From Erysipelotrichaceae bacterium (lineage in GTDB: Bacteria > Bacillota_I > Bacilli_A > Erysipelotrichales > Erysipelotrichaceae), in the NCBI GenBank assembly GCA_017418585.1, contig JAFONG010000046.1, forward strand, positions 1 through 16,762: DNA of 16,762 nucleotides, read 5' to 3'. This document shows, piece after piece, positions 6,827 through 13,944 of the stretch (positions are counted from its first letter, which is position 1; each line of letters begins with the position of its first letter). The notes below the pieces were generated by a model. That model was given only the letters and a program-made list of their open reading frames with translations, ran no database searches and was not told where the DNA came from. Position numbers and translations under genes: made by a program.

Positions 6827-7759
6827 CTAATATGATTTATAAATCTTCTTGATCAGTGAAACGAATTTCTCTCTATCCACATTCAGGAAAGCCTGGCAGT
6901 GACGGTCTTCGTACTTGTAGTCGGTCCAGAGATCCGTAACCGTCTTGCCCTGGCTGATCGTGCCCTGCGTTTCGACGTAGATGCCGCATTTCTGTCCCGT
7001 GAACCATTCCGGATGCGCCGTGTAGATCACCGGACAGGCATCGTGTTCGCACAAACCGGCGAACTTCTTGTTTTCCTGCGCCTTGTACATGAGATGATTG
7101 GAATCCTCAAAGAGTCTTGATGCCGGATTGCCGTAGGAGATGATCTCCTTGATGTCATCATCATTCAGGAATGCCTTCAGCGTCACATCCAGACCGAACA
7201 TGTTTACCGGAATGCCGGATTTGAACACGTTTTCTGCACCGTGCGGATCGACAAAGATGTTGAATTCCGCACACGGCGTGACGTTGCCTCCGATCGCCGC
7301 TTCGCCCATGATATTGAGGATCTTGATATAGTCGACGATATCGGGATGCTTGGCGATCGTTATTGCGATATTGGTCAGCGGACCGACGGCACAGACCGTC
7401 AGTTCGCCATTGAGTTCCCTGGCTTTCTCGTACAATGCATCGTAGGCGTTCATCGTCTCGACAGGTGCCTTGGATCTCGGGATCTCGGCTCCGCCAAGTC
7501 CGTTTTCGCCATGCACATGCGGTGCAGTACGCAGCGGTTTTACCAGCGGTCTGTCGGCGCCCTTAAAGACTTTCACGTCTTCCCTTCCCGCAAGAGACAG
7601 AACATCTCTGGCGTTTCTGAAGGCGTTGTCTATGGTCGTATTTCCGGCAACGGCCGATACGCCCGCCAGATCGAATTCTTCGATTCCGCAGGCACACAGC
7701 AGAGCCAGCGAATCATCGACACCGGTATCGGTATCGATCCAGATCGGTATCTTTTTCAT
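6827..7759 (-). CDS. Inosine-uridine preferring type nucleoside hydrolase
   Basis: Cleaves the N-glycosidic bond of ribonucleosides to give free base and ribose. The 310-residue chain starts with the calcium-binding motif DTDTGVDD (9-16), where Thr replaces the usual Pro. Other family marks are the SAVAGNTT strand, VGPLTNIA, TPCAEFNIFVDP and GLDVT, and an EHDACPVIY segment in the C-terminal half corresponding to the HDPCA motif that carries the active-site His. The TPxAEFNI and GPLTNIA wording recalls RihC, the broad-specificity purine/pyrimidine type, but substrate choice is not certain. The start at 7759 is set by GGGAGGT six bases upstream; the open frame extends to 7981 only as an overlap with the preceding gene. 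One base separates it from that gene. Confidence 0.9.
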   Translation of the reverse strand: MKKIPIWIDTDTGVDDSLALLCACGIEEFDLAGVSAVAGNTTIDNAFRNARDVLSLAGREDVKVFKGADRPLVKPLRTAPHVHGENGLGGAEIPRSKAPVETMNAYDALYEKARELNGELTVCAVGPLTNIAITIAKHPDIVDYIKILNIMGEAAIGGNVTPCAEFNIFVDPHGAENVFKSGIPVNMFGLDVTLKAFLNDDDIKEIISYGNPASRLFEDSNHLMYKAQENKKFAGLCEHDACPVIYTAHPEWFTGQKCGIYVETQGTISQGKTVTDLWTDYKYEDRHCQAFLNVDREKFVSLIKKIYKSY

Positions 7760-7760
7760 C

Positions 7761-8711
7761 CTATACCTCCCATCCTTCGAACTTGCTGCAGGCTTCAACC
7801 AGATAGTCCACGAACTTCTCTCTGTCCAGATCAACCACGCAGCGGCAGTTCGGCTTGTTTCCGGTGCGCCCGTTGTAATCGGCGATCGTAGCCCCGCGGC
7901 AGTACTTGCCCTGCAGTTCAATGTCGACATAATAGTCCCTGATATCGAAGATTTCCGGATGCACCAGAGACATGACCGCACATGGATCGTGGGTCGTCGC
8001 GCCTGCCCAGCCCAGGGATTTCACATGAATGAAGAAGAAATCGAACCAGCCGGCAACCACTTCGGCGACCGGATTGTGCAAGGCTCTGATCCTTTCCCAG
8101 TCTTCCGGATAAACCAGAGCTTTTTCGGTAACATCCAGACCGCACATCTGTAAAGGAAGCCCGCTGTGATAAACGGTGTAGGCAGCTTCCGGGTCCACAA
8201 GAATATTGAACTCCGCACCGGATGTCCAGTTTCCGTTGCGCAGACCCCCGCCCATCGTAGAAATCATTTCGATCTTGTCTTTCAGTTCCGGATGAGACAG
8301 CAGCAGAGCCGCAACATTGGTCTGAGCTCCGGTCGTAATGATCGTAACCTTCTCCTCTGATTCTCTTAATACCTTCGCCATCATCTCCGGGGCGGAAAGT
8401 TTCGAGAGTTCACGGTGCGGTTCCGGCAGAGCCGGTCCATCCAGTCCCGTCTCGCCATGGAAGTTCGGAGCGATGATCAGATCCGAACACAGCGGTCTGT
8501 TCCTGCCCTTGGCCACTTCTATGTCCAGATGCAGCAGAGCCGCGATCCTTCTGGCGTTGTACGTTACTTTTTCCAGCGTCTGGTTACCCGCTACGGTCGT
8601 GATCGCCCTGATGTCGAATTCCGGGATCGTGGATGCCAGCACCCAGCCGATCGCATCATCATGTCCGGGGTCGCCGTCCAGGATAACGGGCCTTTTCTTC
8701 ATTTCACTCAT
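7761..8711 (-). CDS. rihA: RihA-like ribonucleoside hydrolase
   Basis: A 316-residue nucleoside hydrolase with calcium-site motif DGDPGHDD (12-19), AGNQT, the segment LIIAPNFHGETGLDGPALPEP (split here as LIIAPNFHGE and TGLDGPALPEP), TTGAQTNVA, GAEFNILVDPEAA and THDPCAV (with the catalytic His). From memory these stretches match E. coli RihA, the pyrimidine-preferring (cytidine/uridine) hydrolase, more closely than RihB or RihC, as does the TGNKPN near the C-terminus. It would release uracil or cytosine plus ribose in the cytoplasm. First gene of a four-gene leftward operon. The start at 8711 has AAAGGA six bases upstream. It is a distant tandem paralogue of the next gene. Confidence 0.88.
   Translation of the reverse strand: MSEMKKRPVILDGDPGHDDAIGWVLASTIPEFDIRAITTVAGNQTLEKVTYNARRIAALLHLDIEVAKGRNRPLCSDLIIAPNFHGETGLDGPALPEPHRELSKLSAPEMMAKVLRESEEKVTIITTGAQTNVAALLLSHPELKDKIEMISTMGGGLRNGNWTSGAEFNILVDPEAAYTVYHSGLPLQMCGLDVTEKALVYPEDWERIRALHNPVAEVVAGWFDFFFIHVKSLGWAGATTHDPCAVMSLVHPEIFDIRDYYVDIELQGKYCRGATIADYNGRTGNKPNCRCVVDLDREKFVDYLVEACSKFEGWEV
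7765..7771 (-). promoter_or_regulatory. Ribosome binding site that fixes the start of the second nucleoside hydrolase
   Basis: GGGAGGT on the minus strand inside the end of the upstream gene, followed by ATAGG and ATG at 7759. It shows that the longer open frame reaching 7981 is not the start used. Confidence 0.8.
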
Positions 8712-8792
8712 ATTAGATCCTTTCTAGTCTTCCTTTTTTATTCTAACATAAGTGAAGTTCCGTTATAATGATGTTGAAGGAAGGTTAAAACA
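8712..8792. promoter_or_regulatory. Divergent promoter region of the nucleoside salvage locus
   Basis: An 81-base AT-rich spacer between the two divergent operons. For the plus strand a perfect TATAAT (8764-8769) lies 24 bases ahead of the deaminase ATG; the -35 position (8741-8746, TTCTAA) is poor, so an activator may be needed (inference). For the minus strand only a weak TAGAAT (8740-8745) is seen. The plus-strand ribosome site AGGAAGG precedes the deaminase start. No clear operator palindrome was found. Confidence 0.55.
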
Positions 8793-9821
8793 ATGAGATA
8801 TCCATTTCCAAAAATCGACCTGCACCTGCATCTCGACGGCTCTTTCCGTCCGGAAACCGTCTGGCAGCTGGTACAGGAACAGGGTGTCGAATCCCCTGCC
8901 GATACTCCGGAAGGCTACCGCGAATTCATCGACAGATGCGTTCATTCCGGAAGCGTCAACGAATACCTGAAGGCTTTCGATGCCGTGCTGCTGGTGATGC
9001 AGGACAGAGAATCGATCATCCGTATTACCAGAGAGCTGATCGAAGATCTGGCAAAACTGGGTCTGGCTTATGCGGAGATCCGCTTTGCTCCGCAGCTGCA
9101 TACCAGGAAAGGCCTGAGTCAGGATGATGCGATACAGGCTGTTCTGGAAGGCAGAAGACAGGGCATGGAGGCATATCCGGAAATCAGCATCGGCATCATC
9201 TGCTGCATGATGTGCGTCGGTCCGGAGACGGCTAACTGGGACGCCAACATGGAAACGGCGAAAATCACCCATAAATATCTCGATAAGGGCGTTGTCGCGA
9301 TCGACCTGGCCGGAGCCGAAGGCATCGTTCCGTTAAGCAATTTCGCTCCTTTGTTCAAGGTTGCCAGAGAATTCAATACCCCGATCACCTGCCATGCGGG
9401 AGATTCCCAGGACTGGCAGACCGTCAAGGACGCAATCGAAATGGGAGCATCAAGGATCGGACACGGTCACCATATCTACGAGAATCCGGAACTCTGCCGC
9501 TATGCCGCAGACCACAACATCGCTCTGGAGATCTGTCCAACTTCCAACGTCCATTGCCATACCAGAGATTCATATCCGCTGCATCCGGCATGGAATCTTT
9601 ATTCCATGGGCATTCCGGTCACGATCAATACCGACAACATGACGATGTCTAAAGTAACGCTGGACGATGAATATGACCACTGCCTGAAGGAAATGGGTTT
9701 TGAATACGAAGATCTGATCCTGATGAATATCAATTCCGTGAAGTATTCGTTCATGAAAGAAGAAGAAAAAGGAAAACTAATCGCCAGACTGGAAAAGTAT
9801 CTGGATGAGGTAAGCGAATGA
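8793..9821 (+). CDS. add: Adenosine deaminase family protein
   Basis: A 342-residue amidohydrolase-fold enzyme expected to turn adenosine or deoxyadenosine into inosine or deoxyinosine plus ammonia. Zinc ligands by alignment to known deaminases: His11 and His13 (DLHLHLDGS), His201 (TCHAGD) and Asp281 (INTDN). His224 in GHGHHI matches the catalytic His, and LEICPTSN (245-252) is typical. Two differences stand out: the catalytic Glu of the usual HAGE motif is Asp204 here, and the second Asp of the usual TDD is Asn282. The Asn I believe is common in Firmicutes; the Asp is less expected, and either could shift substrate preference. First gene of a rightward pair, overlapping the phosphorylase gene by four bases (ATGA). 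Confidence 0.88.
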   Translation: MRYPFPKIDLHLHLDGSFRPETVWQLVQEQGVESPADTPEGYREFIDRCVHSGSVNEYLKAFDAVLLVMQDRESIIRITRELIEDLAKLGLAYAEIRFAPQLHTRKGLSQDDAIQAVLEGRRQGMEAYPEISIGIICCMMCVGPETANWDANMETAKITHKYLDKGVVAIDLAGAEGIVPLSNFAPLFKVAREFNTPITCHAGDSQDWQTVKDAIEMGASRIGHGHHIYENPELCRYAADHNIALEICPTSNVHCHTRDSYPLHPAWNLYSMGIPVTINTDNMTMSKVTLDDEYDHCLKEMGFEYEDLILMNINSVKYSFMKEEEKGKLIARLEKYLDEVSE

Positions 9822-10555
9822 AACAGGCGCACATTCAGCTGGATGAGACGGTAAACGCTCCATGCGCTCTGATGCCGGGAGATCCCAAGAGAGTCGACGT
9901 GATCGCCTCCTGTCTGGAGAACGTCGAGGAACTGACTTTCAACAGAGAATACCGTTCTATCGCAGGTACATACAAAGGCATGAGGGCCATCGGCATTTCT
10001 ACCGGAATGGGAGGTTCTTCCGTAGCGATTGCGGTTGAAGAACTGAAGAATATCGGCGTACATACGATGATGCGCATCGGTTCCGCAGGAGCTCTGCAGG
10101 AAGGAATCGGCTTAGGCGATCTGGTCATCTGTGAAGGTGCGGTAAGAGACGACGGCGCTTCGAGGTGCTACATCGATCCGATCTACCCTGCCGTTCCCGA
10201 CTACAGGCTGATCAACCATTGCGTGGAAGCGGCGAAGGATCTGGGTTTCAGACACCATATCGGCATCGTTCTCTCGCACGAATCCTTCTATTACGACGAA
10301 GATGCGCAGGACAGTGAAAAGTGGTCCAGAAAAGGCGTTCTGGCTACCGACTTTGAAACAGCGGCTCTTTACACCGTAGGAAGATTAAGAGGCGTACATA
10401 CCGCCTCCATCCTGAACAATGTCGTACTCTGGGGCGAGAATACCGAGGATTCCATCGGCTCCTACCAGGGCGGCGAAGATGCGACTGCCATCGGTGAAAA
10501 AAGAGAGGTCCTGACCGCTCTGGAAGCCATGTACAGGCTGGAACAGGAACTCTGA
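9818..10555 (+). CDS. Nucleoside phosphorylase (NP-I family, uridine phosphorylase-like)
   Basis: A 245-residue member of the trimeric/hexameric nucleoside phosphorylase family, which splits nucleosides with phosphate into base and (deoxy)ribose-1-phosphate. Marks: MPGDPKR (19-25, phosphate loop), FNREYRS, STGMGGSSVAIAVEEL (61-76), RIGSAGAL (86-93) and DFETAALYTVG (178-188), where the sugar-binding Met-Glu region lies. The C-terminal part reads ILNNVVL where bacterial PNP (DeoD) has the SDH motif with its catalytic Asp, so it is closer to the uridine phosphorylase side and I do not assign a symbol. Coupling to the deaminase (ATGA overlap) suggests inosine as a physiological substrate, but uridine is equally possible. 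Confidence 0.82.
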   Translation: MKQAHIQLDETVNAPCALMPGDPKRVDVIASCLENVEELTFNREYRSIAGTYKGMRAIGISTGMGGSSVAIAVEELKNIGVHTMMRIGSAGALQEGIGLGDLVICEGAVRDDGASRCYIDPIYPAVPDYRLINHCVEAAKDLGFRHHIGIVLSHESFYYDEDAQDSEKWSRKGVLATDFETAALYTVGRLRGVHTASILNNVVLWGENTEDSIGSYQGGEDATAIGEKREVLTALEAMYRLEQEL

Positions 10556-10576
10556 CAGAATTACTGATCATTATGA

Positions 10577-10602
10577 AAAAACGCTCCCTAGAGAGCGTTT
10601 TT
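10577..10602. terminator. Bidirectional terminator between converging operons
   Basis: Stem AAAAACGCTC / GAGCGTTTTT (10577-10586 with 10593-10602) with a six-base loop. It gives a U-run on both strands and ends both the rightward deaminase-phosphorylase transcript and the leftward reductase operon. The stop codon (10588-10590) and last codons of the flavoprotein gene lie inside the hairpin. Confidence 0.88.
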
Positions 10603-11511
10603 GTTTAGATATTCACAGGCTTTGATCGCCGCGTTGGCACCGTCGGAACAGGCCGTAGCCACCTGCCGCAGCGTTTTGGTACGGCAGTCTCCCGCAACGA
10701 AGACATTCTCCGTCTCAGTCAACCCGTATTCGTCGGAAATGAAGTATCCTCTTTCGTCGATCCGAGCGACATCGGCAAATGCCTGATTGTCCGGAACCAT
10801 GCCGACAGCCAGGAAGACGCCGTCGCAGGATACGGTCTTTGGTTCGCCATTCTCCAGATAGGCAACACCGCAAAGCTTCCCGTCTTCCGTCAGGTATTCC
10901 GTTACTTTCGTATTTACGTGTTTCTCGACGTTGCCTTTCTTGAAGAGCTGTTCCTGCAGCTTCTGATCAGCCGTAAAGAACGGCATGTCCTGCAGCATGA
11001 TCACCTTATCAGCGATGTCTGCCAGAAGATTGGCTTCCACGAATGCGGAATTTCCTCCTCCAACCATGACAACCGTCTTGCCCTGATAGAAATTCCCGTC
11101 GCATACGGCGCAGAAATGAATGCCCTTGCCGATGAGATCCTCTTCCTTCTCAAGCCCCAGATGACGGTGCTTCGTTCCGGTGGCCAGAATGATCGTCTTT
11201 CCCGTAACAGGTTCAGACAGATCGCAGATCACGCTGATGCCTTCCGCTGTCTTTTCCAGTTTCCTGACCTCATCGAACAGAACTTCTCCGCCCTGTTTCA
11301 TGACCTGATTCAGCATCATGTCTCCGAACTCTTCGCCGGAGATCGATTCAAAACCCGGAATGTTTTCCACTTTCGGTGAGTTGACGATCTGTCCGCCAAA
11401 GACGGACTTCTCGATCACCATGACACTCTTTCCGTTTCTTAACGCATAGACGGCTGCGGTCATTCCTGCCGGACCTCCGCCTACGATCACTGTATCGTAT
11501 ATCTTTCCCAT
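10588..11511 (-). CDS. trxB: Thioredoxin reductase-like flavoprotein lacking the usual NADPH motif
   Basis: A 307-residue two-domain flavoprotein. FAD binding: VGGGPAG (10-16), ATGTKH and FVAGDCRTK...RQVATA (271-287). The redox disulfide is CAVC (134-137), as in bacterial thioredoxin reductases. The second nucleotide fold has VGGGNSA (150-156), but where ordinary enzymes carry HRRxxxR for the NADPH 2'-phosphate this one reads LQDMPFFTAD (173-182), with no basic residue. It may use NADH or a ferredoxin-type donor, as in the pyridine-nucleotide-independent thioredoxin reductases known from some clostridia (inference). It is the third gene of the anaerobic reductase operon, 44 bases after nrdD, with its own GAGG ribosome site. 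It may recycle the glutaredoxin-like domain of NrdD or a separate thioredoxin. Confidence 0.85.
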   Translation of the reverse strand: MGKIYDTVIVGGGPAGMTAAVYALRNGKSVMVIEKSVFGGQIVNSPKVENIPGFESISGEEFGDMMLNQVMKQGGEVLFDEVRKLEKTAEGISVICDLSEPVTGKTIILATGTKHRHLGLEKEEDLIGKGIHFCAVCDGNFYQGKTVVMVGGGNSAFVEANLLADIADKVIMLQDMPFFTADQKLQEQLFKKGNVEKHVNTKVTEYLTEDGKLCGVAYLENGEPKTVSCDGVFLAVGMVPDNQAFADVARIDERGYFISDEYGLTETENVFVAGDCRTKTLRQVATACSDGANAAIKACEYLNKNAL

Positions 11512-11530
11512 AAATACCTCTTGAATCTAA

Positions 11531-11548
11531 AGCCCGCAGCTGCGGGCT
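11531..11548 (-). promoter_or_regulatory. GC-rich intercistronic hairpin between nrdD and trxB
   Basis: An 18-base perfect palindrome, AGCCCGCAGCTGCGGGCT, fills most of the 44-base gap. As RNA it forms a 7-bp GC-rich stem with loop AGCT, followed on the minus strand by only TTTAGATT. The tail is too weak for a full terminator, so partial termination or protection of the nrdG-nrdD message from 3' decay is likely (inference). Confidence 0.6.
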
Positions 11549-11555
11549 CTATCGA

Positions 11556-13940
11556 TTACTGTTTCGTGTTGTGATATTTCATCCAGTCGGCTGCCGCGTT
11601 GGCTCCCACAAACATCGTTCCATCCGGGTCGATGATTGTCGGAGTCTCCGTCAGGTTCAGTCTTCTGGCTTCTTCCATGTCTTCGCTGCAGTTGACGATC
11701 CTGTGTTCGATGCCGCTGATCTGCAGTCTCTGTTCCGCACCCTTGCATTTAGGACAATGGTCCTGAACGTAGATGGTCGGAATATCGAACCCGGTCATTC
11801 TGTTTTCCGCAAGTTCTTCCTGCTTTGCTTCCAGGACATCGGACATGATGTCTCTAGCCTTCATGACGGACGATTCGATGTTGTATTCCTTACGGTGCTT
11901 GAACTCCTGAACCTTGCCGTCGTTCCAGTTCTGGATCGGACGGTAGTAGCCGGTGATTCTTGACCATACTTCCGTCTTCTTTCCGCACTTCGGGCAGGTA
12001 TAGGCCTCGCCGGTGATATAGCCGTGTTCCGGACAGATGGAGTAAGTCGGAGACATCGTATAGTAAGGAAGCCTGTAGTTGTCGGAGATCTTCTTCACCA
12101 GATTGGCTGCCGCCTTCCAGTCAGGAAGCTTCTCGCCCAGGAAGCAGTGGAATACCGTTCCTGAAGTGTACAGCGTCTGCAGTTCATCCTGAACATCCAG
12201 AGCCGTGAAGATATCTTCCGTGTATCCTACCGGCAGATGCGAGGAGTTGGTGTAGTAAGGCGTTTCCCCTTCCTTGCCTGCGGTAATGATATCAGGATAC
12301 TTTTCCTTGTCGTGCTTCGCCAGACGGTAAGCCGTCGATTCGGCCGGAGTAGCTTCAAGGTTGTAGAGGTCATGATACTGTTCCTGATAAATGACCAGTC
12401 TCTTGCGCATGTAGTTGAGTACTTCTACCGCAAATTCCTGGGATATCTTGTGGGTCAGATCTTTTCTGATCCAGTTGGCATTCAGACAGGCCTCGTTCAT
12501 GCCTACCAGACCGATGGTCGAGAAGTGGTTGTTGAAAGTGCCCAGATATCTCTTGGTATAAGGGTACAGACCGTTGTCCAGAAGCTTGGTGATGACTTCT
12601 CTCTTGACGTGCAGGGATCTGGCGGCAATGTCCATCAGATTATCCAGACGCTTGTAGAAGTCTTCCCTGTCCTTGGCCAGATATGCCAGTCTCGGCAGGT
12701 TCAGCGTTACGACACCGACAGAACCCGTAGATTCGCCGGATCCGAAGAAGCCGCCGGATTTCTTTCTCAGCTCTCTCAGGTCAAGACGCAGTCTGCAGCA
12801 CATCGAACGGATGTCGGAAGGCTTCATGTCGGAGTTGACGTAATTGGAGAAATAAGGCGTGCCATACTTGGCCGTCATTTCAAACAACATCTTGTTGTTC
12901 TCGGTCTCGGACCAGTCGAAGTCTCTGGTAATGGAATAAGTAGGGATCGGATACTGGAATCCTCTGCCGTTGGCGTCGCCTTCGATCATGACTTCGATGA
13001 AAGCCTTGTTTACCATATCCATTTCCTTCTTGCAGTCCTTGTACTTGAAGTCCAGCGTTCTGCCGCCGACGATGCAGTACTGATCAGCCAGATCTTCCGG
13101 AACGGTCCAGTCCAGGGTTACGTTGGTGAACGGAGCCTGTGTGCCCCAACGGGACGGCGTATTGACGCCATAGATAAAGGACTGGATGTTCTGCTTGACT
13201 TCCTTGTATGACAGATTGTCTACTTTTACAAACGGAGCCAGATAGGTATCGAAAGAAGAGAATGCCTGAGCGCCGGCCCATTCATTCTGCATGATACCCA
13301 GGAAGTTGACCATCTGGTTGCACAGAGTACTTAAGTGGTTGGCAGGCGTAGATGTGATCTTGCCGTTGACACCGCCCAGGCCTTCCAGAATCAGCTGCTT
13401 CAAGGACCAGCCGGCACAGTAGCCCGTCAGCATCGACAGGTCATGGATGTGCATGTCGCCGTCTTTATGGGCATTGCCGATCTCTTCATCATAGACTTCC
13501 GACAGCCAGTAGTTGGCCGTTACCGCACCGGAGTTGGAAAGGATCAGACCGCCTACGGAATAGGTAACGGTTGAGTTCTCCTTGACTCTCCAGTCGACCG
13601 CATTGACATAGGAATCCACCAGTTTCTTGTAGTCCAGCATCGTGGTGGAAATGTTTCTGGCTTTTTCTCTCTGTTTTCTGTACAGGATGTAGGCCTTGGC
13701 CACATCCGGATAGCCTGCTTCAGACAGGACTTTTTCTACGGAGTCCTGGATGTCTTCTACGGTAACCTTCTCGTCCTTGACTTTCGATGCGAAATCGGAA
13801 GTTACCCTCAAGGAGATCAGATTGATCACATCCGGATGATACTCCTTCTTGCAGGCTTCAAATGCCTTGGTGATGGCGTCGGAAATCTTGCTTAAATCGA
13901 AATCAACTGTTTTTCCATCTCTTTTTACTACTCGGTACAT
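11556..13940 (-). CDS. nrdD: Anaerobic (class III) ribonucleoside-triphosphate reductase with C-terminal glutaredoxin-like domain
   Basis: Oxygen-sensitive glycyl-radical enzyme making dNTPs from NTPs. The 794-residue chain has an ATP-cone (about 1-95) for allosteric control, a catalytic barrel (about 100-630), a zinc site (CPEHG 636-640; Cys649 and Cys652 of CPKCG), the glycyl radical loop SRITGYY with Gly664, and a final thioredoxin-fold domain (about 718-794) with CPKC (729-732) and a cis-Pro-like ETPT (765-768). Active-site cysteines are GYCAGWSL (Cys174) and MCCRLRLD (Cys381/Cys382). The GYCAGWSL, CCRLRLD and TGYYRP wording fits the NrdD2-type branch, whose Neisseria bacilliformis member uses thioredoxin rather than formate. 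The glutaredoxin-like tail could supply electrons in cis (inference). The start has an AGGAG site overlapping the end of nrdG, four bases upstream. Confidence 0.95.
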   Translation of the reverse strand: MYRVVKRDGKTVDFDLSKISDAITKAFEACKKEYHPDVINLISLRVTSDFASKVKDEKVTVEDIQDSVEKVLSEAGYPDVAKAYILYRKQREKARNISTTMLDYKKLVDSYVNAVDWRVKENSTVTYSVGGLILSNSGAVTANYWLSEVYDEEIGNAHKDGDMHIHDLSMLTGYCAGWSLKQLILEGLGGVNGKITSTPANHLSTLCNQMVNFLGIMQNEWAGAQAFSSFDTYLAPFVKVDNLSYKEVKQNIQSFIYGVNTPSRWGTQAPFTNVTLDWTVPEDLADQYCIVGGRTLDFKYKDCKKEMDMVNKAFIEVMIEGDANGRGFQYPIPTYSITRDFDWSETENNKMLFEMTAKYGTPYFSNYVNSDMKPSDIRSMCCRLRLDLRELRKKSGGFFGSGESTGSVGVVTLNLPRLAYLAKDREDFYKRLDNLMDIAARSLHVKREVITKLLDNGLYPYTKRYLGTFNNHFSTIGLVGMNEACLNANWIRKDLTHKISQEFAVEVLNYMRKRLVIYQEQYHDLYNLEATPAESTAYRLAKHDKEKYPDIITAGKEGETPYYTNSSHLPVGYTEDIFTALDVQDELQTLYTSGTVFHCFLGEKLPDWKAAANLVKKISDNYRLPYYTMSPTYSICPEHGYITGEAYTCPKCGKKTEVWSRITGYYRPIQNWNDGKVQEFKHRKEYNIESSVMKARDIMSDVLEAKQEELAENRMTGFDIPTIYVQDHCPKCKGAEQRLQISGIEHRIVNCSEDMEEARRLNLTETPTIIDPDGTMFVGANAAADWMKYHNTKQ

Positions 13941-13944
13941 GTTT

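Noticed and set aside
7241..7891. Plus-strand open frames across the nucleoside hydrolase pair (7241-7891, 7470-8153)
   Set aside because: Antisense shadows of two well-supported hydrolase genes, without motifs or start signals.
7760..7981. N-terminal extension of the second nucleoside hydrolase to 7981
   Set aside because: The extension overlaps the RihA-like gene in another frame and has no family similarity; the DTDTG motif begins just after the ATG at 7759, which has a strong ribosome site.
7759..8711. Possible frameshifted single nucleoside hydrolase split into two genes
   Set aside because: Each frame encodes a full-length hydrolase with its own calcium motif and C-terminal half, so these are two genes.
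12237..13211. Long plus-strand open frame (324 codons) opposite nrdD
   Set aside because: It is a mirror of the strongly supported nrdD frame, has no recognisable motif or ribosome site, and arises from codon bias on the other strand.
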